Of a stretch of DNA of 53,724 nucleotides, positions 8,607 through 17,331 are shown one piece after another. How positions within the stretch are numbered: position 1 is the first letter of the stretch; every line of letters begins with the position of its first letter. The DNA is from Bacteroidota bacterium (lineage in GTDB: Bacteria > Bacteroidota > Bacteroidia > Bacteroidales > VadinHA17). The notes under the pieces were generated by a model, which worked only from the letters and a program-made list of their open reading frames with translations, had not been told where the DNA came from and ran no database searches. A program made the translations under genes and the position numbers. The stretch covers positions 1 through 53,724 of the forward strand of contig JADKBL010000035.1 of the NCBI GenBank assembly GCA_016718875.1. Reading direction: 5' to 3'.

Positions 8607-9815
8607 ATGAAAAAGAAATCATTTCCACATTACTCAATTCTTCTTCTTGCAGGAATAATTTTTTTTAATTCCGGATGTAAAACTGAAACCAATAAAACAG
8701 AGTATCTGCGTAAGGTGTTAAGTAACATTGAGGAGGTCAGATCTGCATCCTATTTGTCAAAAATGTCAGGTACCGCTCCTGGTGATACTACAAAGTTCAA
8801 AACAACAGAATGGCTGAAAAAGGAGTATGTCAATTCTGCGGATACATCAATAGGATCGGGCTATATCTGGTTTTATCCTGAGGACACTGCAAAAGTATAT
8901 TTGTATTATGACGGAGCTGCTAGCGCTCATTTTAACTATGATAATATGAGTGTCACAATTGACAGCTTTAACACTAATAAACTGCCATTCAGACCAGTAA
9001 GCTCGCCGTTCTTTAATCATGCTAAAAACATTATTAAGTATGCCCTGGAAACAAAGGACAGCATAACAGTAAGCCTTGAAGATTATGGTGATTCAGCCCG
9101 AATCATTGTTTATAATCCATCTACAGTAGTTTATTTCTTTGGCAAACCTGTTGTTATGCCCAACCCGTATTTAGCTGAGGGGGATGCATTTGTGAGATAT
9201 GATATCTGGATAAACACCAAAAGTAAGCTTCCGTACAGGATCATGACAAGGATGCCGCATACCTCCTATATTGAAACCTGTAGCAGCCTTGAATTAAATA
9301 TGATTAAGACAGAAGATCTTATTGCAGCTGATATCATCCCTGACAATTTTGAAATTATGGTACGCGGCAGCCGGCAACCGGTAAAGGTTGATCTAACAGG
9401 GAAAGCTGCACCCGACTGGAGTCTGAAAGATTCAGGCAACATGACGGTTGGATTAGAAGATATGAAAAGCAGGGTGTTGCTCGTGGAGTTTACCGGGATC
9501 GGTTGTGGCCCTTGTCATGCTGCTATCCCATTTTTAAAGCAGCTTGTTAAGGACTTTAAGGACAAGGATTTCGGATTTGTAAGTATTGAAACATGGAGCA
9601 GTGAAATTGAGGCTCTGGGGAAATATCAGAAGGACAATGAATTGAATTACACTTTTTTAAAAGCGTCGGAAGGATTAACAAAAAAGTATGAAGTAAACGG
9701 TGTTCCTTCTTTCTTCATCCTTGACAGGAACAGGATTATCAGAAAGATAATAGTCGGATATGAGAAAGGGATTACTGATAAAGAGCTCACGAATGCAATT
9801 AATGAGTTGATTTGA
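8607..9815 (+). CDS. Lipoprotein with C-terminal TlpA-like thioredoxin domain
   Basis: The protein is 402 residues from this start. An upstream in-frame ATG at 8586 adds seven residues, but MKKKSF at 8607 gives the standard lipoprotein signal with lipobox NSGC. The middle (residues about 40-255) is a beta-rich domain like those in Bacteroidota proteins annotated as DUF-type outer-membrane lipoprotein-sorting folds; I make no firm assignment. Residues about 268-400 form a TlpA/ResA-type thioredoxin domain with the redox motif CGPC (C300 and C303) and a cis-proline site VNGVPSFFI. Such proteins reduce or exchange disulphides of envelope proteins. It is transcribed after the M56/TonB gene from its own promoter at 8515 and so belongs to the same envelope cluster. 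Substrates are unknown. Confidence 0.82.
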   Translation: MKKKSFPHYSILLLAGIIFFNSGCKTETNKTEYLRKVLSNIEEVRSASYLSKMSGTAPGDTTKFKTTEWLKKEYVNSADTSIGSGYIWFYPEDTAKVYLYYDGAASAHFNYDNMSVTIDSFNTNKLPFRPVSSPFFNHAKNIIKYALETKDSITVSLEDYGDSARIIVYNPSTVVYFFGKPVVMPNPYLAEGDAFVRYDIWINTKSKLPYRIMTRMPHTSYIETCSSLELNMIKTEDLIAADIIPDNFEIMVRGSRQPVKVDLTGKAAPDWSLKDSGNMTVGLEDMKSRVLLVEFTGIGCGPCHAAIPFLKQLVKDFKDKDFGFVSIETWSSEIEALGKYQKDNELNYTFLKASEGLTKKYEVNGVPSFFILDRNRIIRKIIVGYEKGITDKELTNAINELI

Positions 9816-9905
9816 AGCTGAAAAATTATTAATTTCACTTATACTTAAAAGTAACTTCTGAAGTCCGGTTACTGTTATTTCAGATCTTGTTAACTATTTG
9901 ATAAA

Positions 9906-12431
9906 GTGAGTTTAAGCCACTTCTATAAGAATTGGATCTGTTTAATATGGATTTTTGCATATTGGATTATTCTATTCTCTTTCAATACTTCTTATTGTGT
10001 TGCTCAGGATTCCTATTCCAAGTCTCCTGCCAGCGATGATTCTATAATAGTCATTGAGAAAGTATATCTGCAAACAGACCGCGATTACTATACACAGGGA
10101 GAGGATATCTGGTTCAAAGCATACCTCGTTGAAGATCCGGATCTTTCTCTTTCATATAACAGTATGAATCTCCATGTAGAACTTATTTCTTTCCGGTCGG
10201 AGATAATCGACTCACGAATCATAAGGATAGATGGCGGCCTTGGAAAAGGTGATATAAGACTGTCCGATACTCTGTCTCCCGGCGTGTACAGAATCCGTGC
10301 TTACACTAATTATATGCGGAACTTCGCTAATATGCAGATCTTTGAAAAACCCCTTATAATTTTTAATTCATCAGACAAGGAGGCTGTAAGATTTGATAGT
10401 GTTATCACGGCTTCAGTTAGCTATAATGTTAGTTTTTTCCCTGAAGGAGGTTCACTGGTTAATAATGTTACATGCAGTATCTCATTCAGAGCAGCTGATA
10501 CTTTTGGTAAGGGATGCGATGTTTCAGGAGAAGTATTCGCCTCTTCCGGAGAACGTCTAGCCTTGTTCCGGACTGCTTATAAAGGAATGGGCAGGTTTTA
10601 TATGCGACCTCTTGATGGATTGAGTTACTATGCCCTGATCAAAACACCGGATGGAAAGACTATCAGAAAGGATCTCCCTCTGAGCAGTAAGAATGGATTC
10701 ACCCTCAATGTCTCAGAGTATCAGGAGAACGGACCTCTTATTACAATTCGAACAAATCCGGCAACATTGTCATCCCTGACTGATCAGGTACATTTTATAA
10801 AAGTCTCTGCTCATAAGAGCGTTGTCAGCACACTGGGCTTCAGTATTAATAATTCTCTATCAACAAGCTTCAGACTACCATTAGATGATTTTCCGGCGGG
10901 AATTATTCAGTTAACTCTGATTAACTCTGATGGACTGCCTCTGTGCGAGCGTCTGATTTTCAACAGCAAAGAGAATCTGAAGCTGGAAGTGACTACAGAT
11001 AAGCCGATTTACAAAAAACGCGAAAAAGTATCCGTAAAGCTTTCGCTAATCAGCGATTCAGTAATTAATGACAATACCTTCCTTTCGATGTCAGCAGTCG
11101 AAACCTCTTTTTTGAGCAGCAACCGCTGGTCAAATTCTACTATTTCGTCATGGTTTCTTCTTGAATCTGATATCCGTGGACCGGTTGAGGACCCTGCATA
11201 TTATTTTGATCCCGGTAATACTGACAGAATCAGCAATCTCGATCTGCTGCTTAGTATTCAGGGATGGAGAGATTTTAAGTGGAAATATGAGAATCAGGTT
11301 TTCTATCCCGAGTATGGAATCACTTTATCAGGAAGAGTCAATAAGGTGATTTCGGGAGCTCCCATGCAGAATACAGCTGTTACCGCGATTTTGAGAAAGG
11401 AGAAGAATGAATTGATGCTGACATCTGCAACTGATTCAACAGGATTGTTCAGTTTTGATGAGGTTGATTTTACAGGAGATGCAAGGATGATAGCCACTGC
11501 AGTTAGTGAAAAGGATAGTCCCGCAGGACATCTTATAATTGATACAACTCGTTATTCTCCTGAACCAGTGGTGAATGAAAAATCCGGATCGAAGTTCCTT
11601 CTGATCAGAAATCTTATTCCTGAGGAGGAACAGTCAGAAACTGAACATGAATTTATTATAAGAAAAAATAAAGAAGTGAAGCTCCTGCTCTCCGATACAA
11701 TTATGCTTGGAGAGGTTAAAATTGTGGCCAGACGTAATAAAGCAGCTTCAGTTAATTATCAGACACAAACTGCATATGCAGTGCAAAGGGTTGCAGTAGG
11801 CATTCCTGACGCGACAATCAAGGTTACTCCGCAGGATGAAAGATTCAATAATTTCAGAGAAATCATCAGAAAAGGAGTTTCAGGTGTAAGAGTTGAACCA
11901 ACAAATGATGTTACACAATCAGGTATCAGAATACGCGGATCGGGGCTTGAACCTCTTTTTATGCTCGACGGTATAACAGTTCCTTACGATATGGTAGCAA
12001 CATTTCCGGTAAAATGGATCGACAGGATTGAAATACTCAAATCGGGAGGAATTGCAACCTCTATTGAGCCAAGCAAGAAAAATAAAGGAACTATTGATGA
12101 AGAGCCAAAATATAATGGGGTAATATCAATAATTTCAAAACCCGACGAGAAAAGGGATGAGAAAATACCCGTATTTCATTCTGTCAACAGGATTGTAAAG
12201 GGATATGATGTTCCGAGAATATTTTATTCTCCCGATTATTCTTCACCCTCAGTACCAGGGATACCTGATCTGAGATCAACACTATTGTGGGATCCTGATA
12301 TAAATTTCTTTGAAAATGCTGTCGTCGATTTTTATAATGCTGATAATAAAGGGAATGTAATATTAATCGTCGAAGGTATCACCTCCGGCGGAATTCCTGT
12401 TACCGGAAAACTGGAGTATAAAGTGGAATAG
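9906..12431 (+). CDS. Large secreted protein with MG2-like domains and a TonB plug domain
   Basis: The protein is 841 residues and starts at GTG; I see no better in-frame ATG before the signal peptide. A hydrophobic leader ends near SYCVAQ. The opening motif VYLQTDRDYYTQGEDIWFKAYLV split around residues 50-75 marks a macroglobulin-like (MG2) fold seen in Bacteroidota proteins of this length. A carboxypeptidase-regulatory-like fold lies near residues 480-540 (GRVNKVISGAPMQNTAVTAI). A TonB-receptor plug domain follows at about 640-735, with GIRIRGSGLEPLFMLDGI and the ending IEILKSGG. No 22-strand barrel follows, so it is not a transporter by itself. It lies between the thioredoxin lipoprotein and two carboxypeptidase-regulatory paralogues, and the TonB-C domains encoded upstream may act on its plug. 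That partnership is inferred. Confidence 0.75.
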   Translation: MSLSHFYKNWICLIWIFAYWIILFSFNTSYCVAQDSYSKSPASDDSIIVIEKVYLQTDRDYYTQGEDIWFKAYLVEDPDLSLSYNSMNLHVELISFRSEIIDSRIIRIDGGLGKGDIRLSDTLSPGVYRIRAYTNYMRNFANMQIFEKPLIIFNSSDKEAVRFDSVITASVSYNVSFFPEGGSLVNNVTCSISFRAADTFGKGCDVSGEVFASSGERLALFRTAYKGMGRFYMRPLDGLSYYALIKTPDGKTIRKDLPLSSKNGFTLNVSEYQENGPLITIRTNPATLSSLTDQVHFIKVSAHKSVVSTLGFSINNSLSTSFRLPLDDFPAGIIQLTLINSDGLPLCERLIFNSKENLKLEVTTDKPIYKKREKVSVKLSLISDSVINDNTFLSMSAVETSFLSSNRWSNSTISSWFLLESDIRGPVEDPAYYFDPGNTDRISNLDLLLSIQGWRDFKWKYENQVFYPEYGITLSGRVNKVISGAPMQNTAVTAILRKEKNELMLTSATDSTGLFSFDEVDFTGDARMIATAVSEKDSPAGHLIIDTTRYSPEPVVNEKSGSKFLLIRNLIPEEEQSETEHEFIIRKNKEVKLLLSDTIMLGEVKIVARRNKAASVNYQTQTAYAVQRVAVGIPDATIKVTPQDERFNNFREIIRKGVSGVRVEPTNDVTQSGIRIRGSGLEPLFMLDGITVPYDMVATFPVKWIDRIEILKSGGIATSIEPSKKNKGTIDEEPKYNGVISIISKPDEKRDEKIPVFHSVNRIVKGYDVPRIFYSPDYSSPSVPGIPDLRSTLLWDPDINFFENAVVDFYNADNKGNVILIVEGITSGGIPVTGKLEYKVE

Positions 12432-12467
12432 TTAATCATGAAGATTTAACATAGAATATTAAAAAAA

Positions 12468-13436
12468 ATGAAAAGGATAATAATTGTTTTTCTTTTTATC
12501 ATTTGCGGTCTGAGTTCTTACAGTCAGGTTATTAAAGGGACCATTTCAGATAAGAAAACTAAAGAGAAGATAGTTTTCGCTGCGGTTTATTTTAACGGAT
12601 CATTTGTAGGAACAAATTCAGACAAAAACGGATATTTCACACTGGACATTACAGGTAATAGCAACAAACCATTAACAATAAGCGCTTTGGGATATTATTC
12701 AGTAACTCTTACTGATCTCCAGCAAGGTAAGCCACTGATAATTTATCTGACCCCGAAAGTATTTGAATTGAAAGAGGTTGTTATTAATGCCAAAGCACGG
12801 GAAAAGAACCTTAAGATGTTCAAAGATAATTTTCTGGGTACTTCTGATAATGCAGTCCGTTGTGAGATAGTGAACGAAAAGGATATAACAATAACGTTTG
12901 AGAATGATACACTGAGAGCTTATGCTTCAAAACCTATACAGATTATCAACAGAGGACTCGGATACAAAGAGACATATTACCTAGATGCATTCTGGTTTCA
13001 TACAAAAAGAAATGCTTTTTTCATAAGCGGTGATATGGTGTTTAACGAAGATATGAGCAGTGATAAATCGAAAAAGGAGTTTTACAGGATGAACAGGGAG
13101 CAAACATATCGTGGATCGAAGATGCACTTTTTCAGAGCCCTATGGAACAATGAACTTGCATCAGAAGGCTTCTCCCTGAAAAATATTGGTGAGGGAGATC
13201 TTCTGTACAGCAATATAGTTGTACAGCCTGACAGCATTAAGAAGTTTATGAAATTCAAGGGAATGCTCGGTATCCGTGATAACGCGAAAATGACAACAAG
13301 CTGGGTAAGCTTCCTGCGGGAATTTGTCTACTTTGATCAGAAGGGATATTTTGATCCATTTGCAATAAGCTGGGACGGCGCAATGGCAAAGCAGCGTGTG
13401 GGTGATATTCTTCCTTATGAATATTCAATTAAATAA
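12468..13436 (+). CDS. Carboxypeptidase-regulatory-like domain protein, paralogue A
   Basis: The protein is 322 residues with a signal peptide ending at SYSQ. Residues about 20-105 form a carboxypeptidase-regulatory-like beta-sandwich (VIKGTISDKKTKEKIVFAAV, then SDKNGYFTLDI and ISALGYYSV), which usually marks the N-terminus of surface or outer-membrane proteins in Bacteroidota. The remaining 215 residues match no family I recognise, but conserved pieces (LKMFKDNFLG, then YKETYYLD, and FFRALWNNEL) recur in the next gene. The two genes are tandem duplicates separated by 31 bp. The gene starts 36 bp after the MG2/plug gene and probably shares its transcript. Function is unknown; export to the envelope is supported. 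Confidence 0.75.
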   Translation: MKRIIIVFLFIICGLSSYSQVIKGTISDKKTKEKIVFAAVYFNGSFVGTNSDKNGYFTLDITGNSNKPLTISALGYYSVTLTDLQQGKPLIIYLTPKVFELKEVVINAKAREKNLKMFKDNFLGTSDNAVRCEIVNEKDITITFENDTLRAYASKPIQIINRGLGYKETYYLDAFWFHTKRNAFFISGDMVFNEDMSSDKSKKEFYRMNREQTYRGSKMHFFRALWNNELASEGFSLKNIGEGDLLYSNIVVQPDSIKKFMKFKGMLGIRDNAKMTTSWVSFLREFVYFDQKGYFDPFAISWDGAMAKQRVGDILPYEYSIK

Positions 13437-13467
13437 TGTTAATATTCAGTGAGATAGAGAAAAAATA

Positions 13468-14517
13468 ATGAGAAGGTTTTTTTCAATAGTCATTATATCA
13501 TGTTTATGTATCAGCGCATTTGCTCAGGTCATAACAGGCTTTGTTCTCGATGAAAAAACAAAAAGAAAAATCAGTAATGCAATTGTCTATTTTGACGGTA
13601 CATTTACAGGGATAGCTACTGACCAGAACGGGCGTTTTGTAATTGACATTTCAAAACACCAATCATTGCCCCTTATTATTAGTTCTGCCGGCTATTATTC
13701 TGTCCGCTTTGATGTTGTTACACCTGAAAAACCAGTTCAGATATATCTCACTCCCAAATTATTTGAATCAATAAATGTTGATGCCAAATCAGAAGAGCAG
13801 AAGTTAAAATCTGAAAACCTGAAACTTTTTAAAAGTACTTTTCTTGGAAAAACCCGGAATGCCGGTTATTGTGAGATAATTAACGAAGATGACATTATAA
13901 TAACTGCAGATGAAAACGGCACTTTGAAAGCTTTTTCTTCAAATCCTCTCATCATTTACAATAACGCCATGGGATATAAAGCATCCTATTACCTTGACGA
14001 GTTTGTATTAAATACAAAAGATGAAAACTTCTTTTTTTCAGGATATATTTTCTTCAATGAAGATTTGGCAGCGGAAGAAGTTAATAATCAGAGATACATT
14101 AAGAAAAGAGAGGATGCATATCTCAAATCAAGGACATATTTTTTCAGGTCGCTTTGGGAGAATAAACTTGAATCGACTGGATTTGTTGTAAAAAATACTC
14201 TGGATGAGGATTTGGGATATAATCAAATTGTCATTCAGAAAAGCGACTCCGGAAAATACCTGAAACATTTTGCAAATCCGGACCAACCTGAACAAAAAGG
14301 TTTTCCTTCAACCTTTATTATTTTCCGTGAGAAGGAAGTGTTTTATGATTCGTGGGGAAGACTTGACCGATCATGTATCACTGAGCTAAGTTTGCAGAAC
14401 GATGTATATTTTGAGAAGAACGGTTATTATGATTCCTCTGAAATTACATTCAGAGGAAAATTGGCAAATCAACGATTAGCTGATTTGTTACCATTAGAAT
14501 ATCAATACGATAAATAA
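13468..14517 (+). CDS. Carboxypeptidase-regulatory-like domain protein, paralogue B
   Basis: The protein is 349 residues with a signal peptide ending near SAFAQ. The first 110 residues are a carboxypeptidase-regulatory-like fold (VITGFVLDEKTKRKISNAIV, then TDQNGRFVIDI). It aligns with paralogue A almost throughout: LKLFKSTFLGKTRNA against LKMFKDNFLGTSDNA, YKASYYLDEF against YKETYYLDAF, FFRSLWENKLES against FFRALWNNELAS, and RLADLLPLEYQY at the end against RVGDILPYEYSI. It has an insertion near residues 260-300. A hairpin with a T run follows at 14543. The downstream domain is unassigned, and duplication with divergence is the only clear history. Confidence 0.75.
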   Translation: MRRFFSIVIISCLCISAFAQVITGFVLDEKTKRKISNAIVYFDGTFTGIATDQNGRFVIDISKHQSLPLIISSAGYYSVRFDVVTPEKPVQIYLTPKLFESINVDAKSEEQKLKSENLKLFKSTFLGKTRNAGYCEIINEDDIIITADENGTLKAFSSNPLIIYNNAMGYKASYYLDEFVLNTKDENFFFSGYIFFNEDLAAEEVNNQRYIKKREDAYLKSRTYFFRSLWENKLESTGFVVKNTLDEDLGYNQIVIQKSDSGKYLKHFANPDQPEQKGFPSTFIIFREKEVFYDSWGRLDRSCITELSLQNDVYFEKNGYYDSSEITFRGKLANQRLADLLPLEYQYDK

Positions 14518-14542
14518 ATAGCTCTCGGACTTCTTTTTTCAC

Positions 14543-14577
14543 CACCATTAAATGTCATCCCTTTTCATGGTGTTTTT
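14543..14577 (+). terminator. Possible rho-independent terminator
   Basis: The arms CACCAT (14543-14548) and ATGGTG (14567-14572) are followed by five T residues. The loop of 18 bases is long, so this is only moderately convincing, but its place 26 bp after paralogue B fits the end of the 9906-14517 transcript. Confidence 0.45.
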
Positions 14578-14589
14578 AGAAAGTCGTTT

Positions 14590-14702
14590 TAAACCGCTAA
14601 AGAACGCAGAGACAGCGCCTGCTAAGAACGCAAAGCTATTAAAGATCAGTTAAGAAACTTTCCCAGAACTTGATTTAACTCTTTGCGCCTTGCGCTTGCG
14701 GA
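14590..14702. repeat. CGCAAAG-type degenerate inverted repeat
   Basis: The left part (14590-14636) reads TAAACCGCTAAAGAACGCAG followed by a second GAACGCAAAG unit, and the right part (about 14677-14701) reads CTCTTTGCGCCTTGCGCTTG, its rough complement. The same vocabulary occurs at 20191-20254, at 4003-4023 and in the terminator at 42190. There is no open frame here. Confidence 0.55.
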
Positions 14703-14807
14703 TGCTATCTGTAAGAAGGGATGGATTTTGACTTTTTCAACAACTCCAGAAGATCAATACATTTTTATTTCTACCAATCTCTTGTGCCGGAGGACACAAG
14801 AAAATTA

Positions 14808-14848
14808 AAAAATAATTGTATAACTAATAATTTCGTTGTAAATTTGAT
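14808..14848 (+). promoter_or_regulatory. Conserved promoter/operator block, copy 2
   Basis: The block matches 8515-8555 at 39 of 41 positions. It has TTG at 14816-14818, a 20-base spacer and the -7 box TAAATTTG at 14839-14846, with the dyad AACTAATAATTTCGTT (14822-14837) in the spacer. It drives the TPR gene, with an untranslated leader of roughly 140 bases. The shared block with the thioredoxin lipoprotein gene suggests that one regulator controls both, and the BlaI-like repressor is the obvious local candidate. Confidence 0.68.
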
Positions 14849-14993
14849 AACAGCAAATTGAAAGTCAGAAAGTCAATTACATTCAACCAATCTGGAATAT
14901 GAAACCCACAGGTTATGCAAATGCACACACTTATAAATAAAATTTTTACCAACATGTGTGGTTCCATCATACCTTTAAAATCAAAATTAAATT

Positions 14994-16277
14994 ATGATGA
15001 AAACAATTATCTCTTTTACAGCTGTTTTACTGTTTACTTTCACCACAACCATCGCTCAGGAAAACAGGATCAACAAAATAATTGACAGCCTGCTGATTCA
15101 GGAAGAGTACAAAAAAGTAATTGATACCTGCCGGCAAATCCTGATGTATGACAGCCTGAATCCGGTGATTCACTATAAACTTGGGATTGCATTTCAGAAT
15201 GTGGTTGAGGAGGATAAAGCGACAGAATGTTTCCGCAGGGCAGCAGCAATAGACACTGTAAACCCGGTTTATAGCTTCAAACTTGCGAAAAGCTATTACG
15301 CCGATGAAAAAATGAAAAAGGCTGAACCCCTGTTTCGCAAGCTTTGCCGTCAGGATACACTGAACTGGATCTATTCATTTTACCTTACAAGCATCTATAT
15401 GCAATCGGGCAGATACGATAATGCGCTGAATATCTATAACAGGTTCCTGAAAATTGATTCCTCAAATTGCACTTATCTTGACAAAACAGCATTTGCTTAT
15501 CTTCGAAAAGATAATTTTGAAGATGCTATCAAGCTGTTCAATAAATCTTTATCTATTGACAGCAATAATGTCTCTGCCATAAAAAACCTGTCATACCTGT
15601 ATGCTTCAACATCGCGGTGGGATACAGCTGTTACCATTCTGGGCAAAGGAATGAAAACAGATCCTTCCGATATGGACCTTTATGCACGGCGTGCACAGCT
15701 TTTCTACTCCAGGAATTACACCAAGAGGGCCATGGATGATTATCTCAAAATTCTTGCATCAGGCGATACCTCAAAACTCTATCTGAAAAGAGTAGGGATA
15801 GGCTATTCTTACAACCTCCAGCCGGTAAAAGCGATCCCATTTCTTTTAATGGCGCACCAGGGTGATACGACCGATTATGAGACATGCAGTTACCTTGCAC
15901 AGTGTTATGAGCGTACGGGAGATAACAAAAATGGAGTCTTTTATTACAAAAAGGCTGCAAATATACTGATGCCCCTTCATATACAGCTTGGGAGGACATA
16001 CTTCCTTTGTGCCCTGGTATTACAGGATGATGGTTTATTTAAAGATGCAATAGATTACTACAACCGGGCACTGGAGATTGATCACAACATCAGTGTTCTC
16101 ATGATAATAGCAAACTTATACGATGAAGCATTGATCGACCGGGACAATGCGATAAAATATTACAGAATTTTTCTTGAACGGATTAAAGGCTCGGAAATAG
16201 CATATCCTCCCGAATATATTGATAAGATAAAGAAGAGACTGGAATATCTTGAGAAGGAGAAAGCGAAGAAAACCTGA
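14994..16277 (+). CDS. Secreted tetratricopeptide-repeat protein
   Basis: The protein is 427 residues with a signal peptide (MMKTIISFTAVLLFTFTTTI, cleaved after IAQ). The start could also be the second ATG at 14997. The rest is a chain of about ten TPR units; visible repeats include VIHYKLGIAFQNVVEEDKAT, YDNALNIYNRFLKIDSSNC, FEDAIKLFNKSLSIDSNN and FKDAIDYYNRALEIDHN. The last residues are a lysine-rich helix. TPR proteins of this kind are scaffolds in the periplasm. It begins after the second conserved promoter block, so it is probably co-regulated with the thioredoxin-fold lipoprotein. It ends 13 bp from the convergent permease gene. The partner is unknown. Confidence 0.82.
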   Translation: MMKTIISFTAVLLFTFTTTIAQENRINKIIDSLLIQEEYKKVIDTCRQILMYDSLNPVIHYKLGIAFQNVVEEDKATECFRRAAAIDTVNPVYSFKLAKSYYADEKMKKAEPLFRKLCRQDTLNWIYSFYLTSIYMQSGRYDNALNIYNRFLKIDSSNCTYLDKTAFAYLRKDNFEDAIKLFNKSLSIDSNNVSAIKNLSYLYASTSRWDTAVTILGKGMKTDPSDMDLYARRAQLFYSRNYTKRAMDDYLKILASGDTSKLYLKRVGIGYSYNLQPVKAIPFLLMAHQGDTTDYETCSYLAQCYERTGDNKNGVFYYKKAANILMPLHIQLGRTYFLCALVLQDDGLFKDAIDYYNRALEIDHNISVLMIIANLYDEALIDRDNAIKYYRIFLERIKGSEIAYPPEYIDKIKKRLEYLEKEKAKKT

Positions 16278-16290
16278 CCTGTCTGGTTAT

Positions 16291-17331
16291 TTAACTAAGA
16301 TACCCCATCTTATCAGCAAGCCAGGTCAGAAAGAGAGCCAGGGTAAAGGCGATCACCGGGGCAATAAGCCACATCATGAAGAATTTCCGTACTTCGGTTT
16401 TCCTGAAGATGTTCTTCGGTCCGAGTTTGGCAACACCTATACCCAGTATTGCAGCTACGTTAAGCTGAACCAGTGAGGTAGGAATACCTTTGGTTAATGA
16501 GGCCATTAATAGTAAACTTCCTGATACAAAGGCAATTATTACTGCTTCAAACTTTCCGAACAGAACAATTTCTTTGCCGGTGTTTTCAAGAATCTTATTC
16601 CCGAATATTGAACTGCCTATTGCAAAATTAGGCGCTATGAGGAGAGTTGAAAGGATAAGTATGACCATAAAGTTCTTGTCTCCAGCAATGTTTAGCTCAT
16701 TTGCTGACATTGTAGCTATAGGTCCGGATGCATTTGCAACATTGTTTGATCCGATAGAGAAGGCTACATATAGCGACATAGCCAATATTAATCCGTTCCA
16801 GATAGGTCGAAGGTTGGCATTCTGAGCTCTTGATTGCGTTAAACCCCTTCTTCGCATTGGTTTATAGATATATCGGCCTGCAAGATAACTTATAATGTAG
16901 GCTATCACAGGCAGAATAAACCAGGCAGGAATAACCTCTCCGAACAGCTTGACTGTATTTACTTTATCAAAATAGACAGCAGGTGCAATAACTGCCAGAA
17001 CTGTTGACTGGCTTGTAGACTGCGGTATACCGGAAAGATTAGCTATAAGAAGTGATATGGATACAGCAAAAAGTATTATAGATACAATCGGGAAGGTCAT
17101 CAGTTCGGGATTGATCAGCTCCTTTCCAATTGTAGTTGCTGTATGCTTCCCTGCAAGGATTGCACCCAGAAAGACCATAATTCCGAACAGTCCCGGGATC
17201 AGGCTTCTCTTAATTACATTTGCTCCGTAAGCTACAGAAAATGAAGGACCAGTGCCGCTTCCTCCCATGTTTATGGCAAGAAACATTGCAATGATGAAGG
17301 GGATAAGCAGGTGACTCATTAATGGCGACAT
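16291..17331 (-). CDS. PiT/CysP-type inorganic anion permease
   Basis: The protein is 346 residues with about ten membrane helices, of the PHO4 (PiT) superfamily. The first signature reads AINMGGSGTGPSFSVAYGAN where phosphate carriers have GANDTANA. This GxSG pattern resembles CysP, the sulphate permease of Bacillus. The second inverted half keeps SIGSNNVANASGP. The substrate-loop motifs are GIPQSTSQSTV and GIPTSLVQLNV. I therefore call it a phosphate or sulphate permease, with sulphate slightly favoured by the first motif. It stands alone on the minus strand, converges with the TPR gene and diverges from the dipeptidase gene. No phoU or sulphate-assimilation gene is adjacent, so context does not settle the substrate. 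Confidence 0.8.
   Translation of the reverse strand: MSPLMSHLLIPFIIAMFLAINMGGSGTGPSFSVAYGANVIKRSLIPGLFGIMVFLGAILAGKHTATTIGKELINPELMTFPIVSIILFAVSISLLIANLSGIPQSTSQSTVLAVIAPAVYFDKVNTVKLFGEVIPAWFILPVIAYIISYLAGRYIYKPMRRRGLTQSRAQNANLRPIWNGLILAMSLYVAFSIGSNNVANASGPIATMSANELNIAGDKNFMVILILSTLLIAPNFAIGSSIFGNKILENTGKEIVLFGKFEAVIIAFVSGSLLLMASLTKGIPTSLVQLNVAAILGIGVAKLGPKNIFRKTEVRKFFMMWLIAPVIAFTLALFLTWLADKMGYLS

Noticed and set aside
16490..16825. Plus-strand open frame of 111 codons
   Set aside because: It lies wholly inside the PiT/CysP permease gene on the other strand, which has clear family motifs.
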